From positions 11,250,778-11,314,777 of the forward strand of contig NC_049993.1 in NCBI RefSeq assembly GCF_000003815.2: 64,000 nt of DNA, written 5' to 3'. The notes beneath the pieces were generated by a model. It did not search any database and was not told where the DNA came from. It saw only the letters and a list, made by a program, of their open reading frames with translations. Shown here piece by piece: positions 50,101-60,800 of this stretch; the first letter of the stretch is position 1; each line of letters begins with the position of its first letter. The stretch is from Branchiostoma floridae (lineage: Eukaryota; Chordata; Leptocardii; Amphioxiformes; Branchiostomatidae). Both the position numbers and the translations under genes were made by a program.

Positions 50101-53100
50101 TAAGAACGGTGATATTTATCGTTTTTGACTTACAGGTTCGCCAGTTCAAAGTGTTCCCGACCTTTATCACACTTCCATCGTCATTAGCTATCAGTGGTCT
50201 CTCCTTTTATATATATAAATACTCCCTACCATGTTCTTTTTGTCTGTAGAAAATCCTGGATCGTCTTAGTTTTGTAATAACTCCACCATGTTTTTATTAA
50301 GATCATGTTTTAGAAGCTGCAACACTCGGCATACTGCTGGCCAGTTGAAGCTTTCTCAGCAGCATTTCTACAGGTTACAAAAGAGCTTGCCATATGACCC
50401 AAATCCGTCAACATATGTGTCATAATCACGCCTACACGCGCCTTCTGTCTTATCGAAGATTTGTATGAAAACAGGTTGACGGTGTTTAACCGTTAGTTGA
50501 TATTAGCACGTCCTACGGGACTACTTAACGGGCCACATTGCTTTCCGGTATTCGCTATTTTTAAGATAACATGTTTATGACAAGTGGTGAGGGCCCGTGC
50601 CAGACGGCGTTAAGTCGATGCCTTTTATAGATGTTTTGATAAGCGTAGACAAGGAACAACATACGCACTGGGAGAAAAGTGACGAGTCCCATAAGGGAGG
50701 TCTGTTATAAGAACAGTAAGGCCACATTACAGTATTAGGCTGCCTAAACTTATATTTGATTGATTTGATTGATTGATTGATATAATGGGAATCATGACAG
50801 AAAGAGCGTAACTGAGTTTTCGACCATGTAAAACTCACATTGGCATCGTTGGCCGGCCTCTAAAGTGTAAATGTAGCATTAACCAGGAAAAAGTATACGG
50901 CACCAAGACATGAATATAACCATAACACACATGATGTCTTCTAACCCTTCTTCACTGCCTTTAAAGAACATCAAAGCCCCTAACTTCTAGAGCCTACTGC
51001 AATCACAAACATTTGTTCTGTCCAAACATTTGTACAATTGACGAATCTGTTTTCCTACAACAAAATATAAAAACCCTAACCTGTAAATGTAATATACACC
51101 TCCATAATCCAAACATATCCCAAGAAATTTTTTTTTTATTTTGCCCTAAGGCCTAGAATTCAAACTGATGCGGTGTGTATGTGTGTGTGTGTACATGGTA
51201 TATTTTGTTCGTAGTAGGTTATAACTTATACTAAAGAGATTGTACATCTGCGATGGTAAGAGGCACGTCGAACCCAAATGAAACCTCGCTGATGTACCAG
51301 GCTGTTGTATGTTCCTTCCAGCCTGCCCCGTGGGGACCTACAAGCCTGTAGCTGCACCTGGCGGGATCAACACCTGCCTCAAGTGTCCGGACCCGCACCA
51401 CGTGACCCCGCTGGCAGCTACATCCACCCAGCAGTGCAGGTGCAAGGCCGGGTACCGGGACGATGGCGGGGGGCACTGCCAAGGTATGCCGGGAACGTGC
51501 TCTGTCGCCACACGACACCACTCCGCAGATATTACCGGCTATCAATCATAATTTCTCCGTCTACAAACGACGGAACAGAATACTTAACAGGCAACAATGT
51601 CTACGCTAAATTTCCAAACCGGGGTCCGACTGGGCAGCTTTCGGGAACCAAAAGTATGGTATGAAAGACACCAAACTACATAAGACGTAAAGAGAATAGT
51701 TGCGGGCATTATTTGTGTATATCTTTACGTATACAATTCTATTTTTCGTTTCCACAGACAATCTAGCGGAGTCCCGGTTTGGAAATGTGACATTAGCCTA
51801 ACAGCAATGTAAGGTCGTATCTTTATTCAGACTTCAATCCCTCCTATATCAAACCAGTCCTTGTATAACTACAAGTAGACATGGTGACTCTCTTAACAAC
51901 CACTTGATATCATACCTTTGTCAACCGTCAATTTCAGTCTCAAATGTTACGTCAACAAGATTGCGGAGACTGCGTGTTGGCAGACCTGGCGACACGAGTT
52001 GTCCCTTGTCTGTTGTCTATAGTGTTTTGTGGGTTTGAGTGGCGTGCCAATTCTGGTGTAAGTTAGCGACCCATGTCGACCTATGAAGTGTTTTTCTCCA
52101 CAGTTGCAGGTGTCAGTCTGCCGATGTTTTTAGAAGCATCAGGGCTTGGCAAGTTGAAAACGTTTGACTTTTAAAATATCCCCGAAACATCAACAAAGCT
52201 GGATTGATACAGTTACGTAAATTGGTTTATATAATATTTCAATTTGCTGTGCAACAATCTCATCAGCTGTACATTTTACAACTGCTACTCGGGATATAAC
52301 GGAAAACTTTCCTTATCAAGTTAGGCAAACGTCACGTTTGCTATGTATGTGGAAACGAAAATAGAAATGTATACGTAGAAATATACACAAATAATACCCA
52401 CGATTATTCTCTTAACGAACGTCTTGTGTAGTTTGGTGCCTTTTGTATAATGCTTTTCGTTCCGCTTTGGAAATGTTATGAGTAACTTATGAAGTAGGCC
52501 TAAGGCTTAGGTCACATTTCCAAACCGGGGCCCGACCGGGCAGCTTTCGGGAACGAAAAATATGATATCAAAGACATCAAAATACACAAAATGTCAAAAT
52601 AAGATACATGGGGTGATGTGTGTATATGTCTAGGTATACATTTTGATTTTTGTTTCTTAAAACATGCCGGCCGGCCCCGGTTTGGAAATAAAACCTAAGC
52701 CTAAGGCTAGCGTCACATTTCCACAAAGAGGCCCGGCCAGGCAGTTTTGCGGAACGAAAAGTACGATATAAAAGACAGCACAAAACGGACAAAAAAAATA
52801 TTCAGCTGCATGCCTTTTGCATAAATGTTGACATAAACTTTAATTTTTCGTTCCTGCTGCAGTACAAACAGCACGGCCGGGCTCAGGGTTGGAATTCTGA
52901 CTTATGCCTTACTGGAAATGTTTCGTACATCCGGTGATTACCATGTTATGTGTTTCCGACACACAGTGGTTACATGTCCTGCACTATCACCTCCTGAACG
53001 TGGCTACTTCGTGCAGGACACCTGTAATAACGTGTTTAACTCGGCCTGTGCTGTACGGTGTGACCCCGGGTACGACCTGCTGGGAGACAACCTCAGGCTG

Positions 53101-54766
53101 TGCACCAAGGACGGGGAGTGGACCGGGTCTCCCGCCAAATGTGTCGGTAAGTTGATGCAGAGGTCATATAGTTCCCGGCTGTTTTTTTTTGACGACTTGG
53201 CGTCTTTTTAGACATTTATAGCGGGCTTTCTTCTTATCAGCCGGATCAACGCAGACAAATTAGAAACCCCGATAAAAACACCTAAACAAACACCAGCCGG
53301 AGCCAAACCTCTGCTTGGAGAGCATCGGTAGGTGTTAGTCTGCCTCTGGAAGTCCAACCTTGTTCGCTTTGTTCCGCTCCCGAAGGTCGCTAACGCCGGC
53401 TAGTAGGTATACCCACTCAATAACCCCCGTACTGGGTGCGGGCAGTACAGTCTGACGATGCAGGTTGATCTATAAGATATTTCTGTTTCTTGCTTGGCTT
53501 TTACTGGCGTGGGTCAAGCCTTTCTTTTGCCATCCTCTTTGATTGGTAGCGCATGCAGAAGCTACATGGCTCTGAGACTGCCTTCTCATTTTTCAGCATC
53601 ACTTTGTATCCTTCAAAAGTATGAAAGATCATGAAATGCAGCCATGAATTTTCATTTTAACATTTCATATTGGTTTACGAATGCTCTTGATATTGACAAA
53701 GTTAGCTTTAGCCTTCGCAACACTTCGTTACTACTTCTTCGCTGGAGGAAACAACAGAGTTGTTCGACCGAAGTTTTGGAAACCTCCCTAGTCGACATAA
53801 TGGTTCGGTCCAGCATGGCTCGATACAAAATGGCGGCGAATGGAATTTAGCTGAGGAACAAAACTTTTGGACGGCAAGTTTGTTCTCATTTTGGTAGGTT
53901 CAGTCTATCTGATAGTCAGGAATAAAGGAACAAGGTATGAAGCACATAATGTGACACATTTTTGTGAGGCATTTTGTTTGCATTTCCATGAATTAACTCG
54001 TAATTGTTGCATGTCCCGTTTCGGAATGTACAGCTAACTTTCTTTAGAAGTGGTCATCTTATTTCGAGACCAAGTTGCCAACATAGGCACCGTGACGCAT
54101 AGATATATCCCCCCCCCCCACCACTTGGCTTGCAAAGCTGCATATTTTGTGCATGTGTTGTGATCAAGGTCCGCCCTTGGAGCTAGAACAAACTCATGGT
54201 CCCGAGGGGGTTGCAACTATGCAAGTATGGCAGCGGACAGTTGCTTTTCTTGACATAACTTTATTTTCAGGTTACACATATGTTACAATGCAATTACAGC
54301 GGAGCATAGGTTTAAAATAGAATGGCTATGCAACGTATAAACACGTGTTTCAATCAGGACAAATTAGAAGGTACAGAAGCTTATCTATAAACCCACCTTT
54401 ATAGACTTCATCTGGCCACAGACATACTTTTATGGTAGAGGTGGCTCTCTCACCTGGAATTACCTTTGACCCCTGGTCAAACAGGTCACCTGCCTGATTC
54501 TTCAACAAATGTCTCATGCCCAACTTGTTAAACTTGGGAACTTTCCCCGAATTTTCACCACAAATTACACACAACGCTAAAAAAAGTTTTGCCCTTACCT
54601 CATTCAACACAAAAGATCACAAAACTAAGAAAAAAATTCCCAGGATAAAATCCTTTCTGCTCATAATCATAATCTTTGAACGTCTTCATTGATTCTAAAG
54701 ATTCTATCCATTGTTATATTTCAGCCATACCATAGGTATGGTGAAATATATTGTATTCGTAATGTT

Positions 54767-54801
<35 letters not shown>

Positions 54802-57800
54802 CCTGTCAAATCTTCGGAACACGGTATCTCCGTTGTTCCTGAACCGATTGACTTGAAATTTGGCACAAGGGTAGAGTGGGCTAATACCCTCAGACGTTTT
54901 TTTCATTTTTTTCATATCTGCCTTTAAAATGATTTTATTAAGGTTTTTTGGTCATCTTAAGACCAAAACTGTATATTTGGGCCCCCTGTACCCTGGTATT
55001 ATAACCGAATGAGCTGAAATTTGGCACAGATGTGCCTTGATAATTCCCCCATATAAATTCAATACCACTTTTGGTGTACAGTATAACGAAATGCTTATTT
55101 TTGCGATTTTTTGGTCATTTTTTGACCAAAAAAGGACACTTTTGGCTCCTGTACCTTGGTTTTAGAACCGGATGACCTGAAATTTAGTATAGGAGTGCCC
55201 TAGACATATGCGCACATGGATTCATTAACAGTTGAGGCATACAGTACAACAAAATGCTTAATTTTGCGATTATTTGGTCATTTTATGACCAAAAAGGACA
55301 CTTTTGGCTCTTGTGCTCTGGTTTTAAAACCAATTGACCTACATTTTGGTAAAATGGTGCACTAGATATTCATTCAAATGACACATGTATAATTTTTGTC
55401 ATAGACTACGTCAAAATGATCTATTTGGGGATTTTTTTGTCATTTTCCAATAGCCAGAGGGGTCAATGACCGTAAGGTCGTTGACCCCAGCTGCAGATTG
55501 CACCTACTGGCATATATGTCTATTTAATCTAATTAGATAGGTAACCAATCACTTAGCCTGAATCTATATCCTAAAGAGGGGGGGTGACAGCCAATCAGCG
55601 AGCCCGGTGTTATCTGGAAGAGTCCATTCTTACACGGAGGGGTTCATTTTTTTAAAAATTCATCCTAGGACTGGTGAAGTCTTTCAGTGGGTGTATTTTT
55701 GGACAGGTCTATTTTGCAGTTTCACAGAAGGTGTGCTGGAAGAGTCTATTCTCGCACGGAGGGGGGATTTTTTTTAAATTCATATTTTGGACTTTGTTGA
55801 CTTCTAGTTTGTCAAAGTCTTTCAGTAGGGTTATTTTTGGACTGGTCTAATTTGAAATTTTAAATGGGTGTGCTGGAAGAGTCCATTCTTGCATGGAGGG
55901 GGGCTTTTTTTAAATCCATTGGCTTTTTTTAAAATCCATTTTTTGGACTTCAGTGATTATGTCAAAGTCCTATTTTAGCGGATGTATTTTTGGACTGCTC
56001 TACTTTACATGGAAGAGTCCATTTTTTGCACACCGAAGGGGGATTTTTTTTCAAATTCAGTTTGGACAGGTGATGATTCAAAATTCAATTTTTAGCGGAA
56101 GTGTTTTTAGACTGGTCTATTATACCTTTTCATGCACTGGAACCTTTTTTTTGCTAAATTCAATTTTGGATTTGGTTTCTTATTCAAAAGGCCAAGGTTT
56201 CAGTGGGAGTATTTCTGGACTGGTCTATTGTGTAAATTCACATAGGGTGCACTGGAGTCCATTCTTGAACTGGGGAATTTTGTAAGATTCATTTTTGGGG
56301 TAAACCGTCATTAGTAAAAGTGATTTTTCAAATGGGTGATTTTGAAATAGTCTATTGTTGCATGGGGAGGGAGATGGCTGAAATATGCTGTATTTGCTCT
56401 CAAGCAAATGTCGGCCTTTCTAGTTCATTTCCTGTTTTCCCCAAGTGTAATTGAATTCAGATTGATCAATAACTTGAATAAGATAAATTGATCAATCAAT
56501 TAGAGAAACTCAACATAACTAGAATTTCTTCAAGCTTGTAAATCATTACAATTTGTAACATACACATGATTGTCACATAGAACTAGCTCTGATGTAGATA
56601 GTCTTAGATGTAAAGATGCCAGCCATACTTTATCAGTTGGTGAAGAACAAATAGATTTGCATAGCTGCCTTCCTTGTTTGCCGTTCTCAGTACGGAAGTG
56701 CAAACCTCTGCTGCCACCGCGCCATGGCACCATCTTCTGTGACCGAGATGACTACACGTTTGAGACAGTTTGTAAGTTCACCTGTGCCCCTGGACACAAG
56801 CTGGTTGGGTCCCACAAGAGAAGATGTCTGGCCATTGCCCACTGGGATGGCGTCCCTGCAGAATGTGGAGGTATGTTTTCTCATCTGAAATTTTTTTGTG
56901 TACGGTGCAACCTGACTTTCTGAACAACTCTTGCACTGTGGTACACCAAACTACTTTTAGGAATGAACTAACAGCAACACAAAAGAAACCAGGCTTACCT
57001 TTTTATTTCAAATTTTTTTGTCCAAACACTTTTTAAAGTAACATTTTTTTACACTTCAAGAATAAAGCATCTGAGTCCTTTTCAATTTCGTTGTGATTTT
57101 TGCATTTTGCCGCCTTAGCGGCAAAATGCTCTGAGGCCAGAATAGTGGCCGTTGTGATGAACGCACCTGTTCAATACTGTAATTCCTGATTTTTTTCACT
57201 GTAATGTTATGTTCACTGTTTTCACGGTGACGACTGTAACGTGAACTTATCATTACCGATAAAAAATAATTCACAGACATTTTTCATGTGCACTTGCCTC
57301 GACAGTGAACATCTAGTTCCGAGAACAAGTTCAATTTTCTCAGACCGTGAAAATTTGGTACCGTGAAGATAAAGTGATTTACAGTATCTGCTAAGAATTT
57401 GTATACTTCTTAAAAGCTCTGTCATGAGTCATTGTTTGTGGTCCGTAATTGCCCCTGATATTTCATTGAATTTAATAAATGAAGTATGATATTCCTTAGA
57501 TTGGTGCAGCATATCATCAAATAATTGCTTTAACATTTAACCATGCATTAGCAATTCATAAAGATGAAATGTTTTCCAAATAAATCGAATATATATACAT
57601 AACACTTACATATAGCGTCCCAGAGGCCCTTGCGAATATTCATAATTTGATCCGCGAAAACCCTCTGCAGTACGGCGATCCGTAAATTTCCTACCATCTT
57701 CCCACACCCGCGGTACAAAAACTATCCGGTTCTAGAGGTAAAGTTACCCATGAAAATAAAGGATATAAGTTTCTTTTTCTTGTGATGTGTTTATTTTGCT

Positions 57801-60800
57801 TGTAAATTTTTAAAATGCCAGAAATTCGCCGGTGTAAGCGGGGAGGTCGGGTCTTCGGATCCTGCTTCCACACTTTCGGGAACCCCCACTTTACTGCGCT
57901 TGCGCTTCGCCGTCTTAGACCGCAGTAGAATGAATGTTGAAAGAGCACATTTCAAGCTTTAAAATGATGCCTGGAACATGAGGAAAAATTAATTTTTCGG
58001 GGGATAAAAGTCAACTTGAAAGGATTTGTCGATCTTTAATGATAAAAATCACCGAACGAATTTTATTCTTTCTTGTTTGCATTTCTATCCATAGTAGTAC
58101 TAGTCGCCATTGTGATGGAGTGATGTTGAGATGAACGGACCTGTTCAATTCATGCCAAACATTTCTATACCTGTTAAAACGGGCATTTTTTCAACAAGTT
58201 CGCACTGGCGCAGTGGTTAAAGTTTACGCATTCTAAACCAATGCACCCGGTTCGAATCCGGGGAGGTAGATTTTTTTTTTTCTTTTTTACACCATTAAAA
58301 TACTAATTTTTACATCCATTTGGCCACACCAATTTATTTCTTTGGTTAACGGATTCGCCGCTTCGTTTTTTTGCCGAATAGAAATAAAAATAAAAAAAAA
58401 ACAACTTAAAAATGCCCCGCAACAGAGCTCACTCAAAAACAGGCAGTGTAGTGAAATTTGCTGCAGTTCACGCAAATTTTAACAGGTGGCGTCTAGATCT
58501 AGATTCAGGCACATATGTGAATCTCTCCATGCGCCAATATCAGGTTTAGTTACTCTGTTCTATTCATATGACATTCTAATAACTAGAAAAAAACGTTCAC
58601 ACACGCAAACATTGGCAAAATGCCAGCTTTTTTAAAAGCACTTGTTTTTAATGTACCAAGTTGGTTTCCTATGTAAAATCTGTCATGAGAATATGGCAAA
58701 CATTAAATGCACACATGTATGCTATCCATTACCAGTATTAACTGTTGGTCATGACAATTTTCCTGCCAGTGATCACCTGCCCAAGGCTGTCTGCCCCTGC
58801 CCATGGGTTCCTCCAACCCAAGAACCCCTGTACAAAGAAGAAGGTACCTTATGGAGCATCCTGTCAGTACAGCTGTGAAGATGGGTTCCAACTGGAAGGA
58901 ATTTCAGACACTACCTGTAACAACACTGGGGAATGGAATAACCTAACAGAGGAACCAACTTGCAAAGGTATGTGTCTATCACTGGTCTTGTTTTCAGTTT
59001 TGAGAATGATATAGTGTTACGGGCTTACTTGGAGTTAAAATTTTACAAATAATCATTGTGGTCAAAGCCATTATTTTACATTATTTGTGGTATGATGATT
59101 GTCTGCAGAGTCCAAAAACTTTATGATGTATCTAAGCCAGTTTACTTCATGGCAGGAATACTGCAAGAAGAGTAAGTATCTCACAGACTGTGTCTGTGAG
59201 ATACTTACTGTGGGATTGCTGATATTTAATGCTAAACAAGTTTAGCTTTGTCACATTTACTATAGTCCTTGCAGATATTCTCAATGCACAGAGTATACAA
59301 AACATCTTTCACTATAGGCATTTCTCTTTGGACATAGTTTGCCACTTGTTTTATACCCTCCTCCCCTTCCAATCTTGTCTGTAACTGTAAGACGTAACAT
59401 GGCCACCTTGCTTATCTTAAGTTGACAAATAGTGCTGCCACTTTGTGACCCTCTCCTGTATCTAACTAGTTACAATTGACAGGTCATGTCCTAGCGCAGC
59501 GACCTGCTAAGTGATAGAGTTGAAAAGTGGATGTTACAGTTACACACATGATGATAAGCTGACGCCTAGTGCAGACTTTTTGACAGCTTTATTTTACAGC
59601 CGGAGGTTGAACTGTGATCAGCGAATAAAGACATGTCTGGTACTATCATCATGAGTGTTTAGATAAAAGGCATTGCGTAAAACACACATTGTAACAAAAC
59701 TTTTTTGCATGAGTTCAAAAAATTTGAAGACTGTGTCCTGTGCAACCGGTGAGTTTCCAAAGCTGATTATTGTTTTTTCTGGAAATGGATTCTCAAGACT
59801 TAATATTATGAAAGGCTTTACACTTAATAAAGGATGTAAATCACTAGAGTTATGACTGTACTGTTACTGTGTCTTATTTCTTGGTATTGTGTGTTCCATT
59901 TCATGAACATGCAAATATGATACAACCTTTGATTTGTTATTCAGGATGACAACACTTGGTTGGACTATCATGTAGACTTTAAAGAAAATTGATCATCTGT
60001 ATCTGAAAGCATGTTTTACTGTTTGAATGTTCTGGACTTCTTGCGCGCTTGTCAGGACAATGGGGTACAACACTAGGATGTGTTGATACAGAGTGCTGCT
60101 GTGTCTCCACTAACACCACCAGACTGTTTGTGATGACAACAAAGTGAGATTTACCATCAGGGCATTTAACCCTTCTCTTGCCCTGTCTGTGTGTGGGCCT
60201 TGTTGTCTCAGCCTGTGCTACTGTAGGTTGTCTCCTTTTCAGCTGGTATAATGGGGTCTGCAAGGGTAGTGCATTACAAATTCCTCTCACTTTTAGTGCT
60301 TGTTAGAGTAGACTAAAAAAGGATACTGTGTAAACTTTATTATCTGCAGGTTTTAGAATCCTATTTCTGTGCAAAAAGCTTATCATAGCTATTTGAAGGT
60401 AGCACGTCATGCAGTACAGCTGAACTCCTTGTGTTTTACATGGACAAAATTTATTGTTCTCAGATAAGGTCTAAATAAACTTCTGTCTGCAGACATTACC
60501 ACAAACAGCAGGACTTGTACCATCTCCGCAGGGAAAGTCTGTTTTCACTGACAGGTCAAGTGACCTGATGGTGTTTAGATCCCCACAGCTAGAGTTTGGG
60601 TATTGGTATACCGCATGAACCATACAGTTTACATTAAAACATATAAGAGAACCTCCTTATAGAAGCTCCTTCACCTGCTCATTGACCTGATAGGGAAGTG
60701 TTTGCTAATGAACTGTTTAATTTACCTTTATCTATAAACTAACTTGTAATCTTTTCAAAGTGTTATGAACCTGGCATGAAAGACTGATATTACCATAATT

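Noticed and set aside
58199-58280. Functional tRNA with an AAA anticodon
   Set aside because: The acceptor ends do not pair, the D arm is weak and the variable region is too short.
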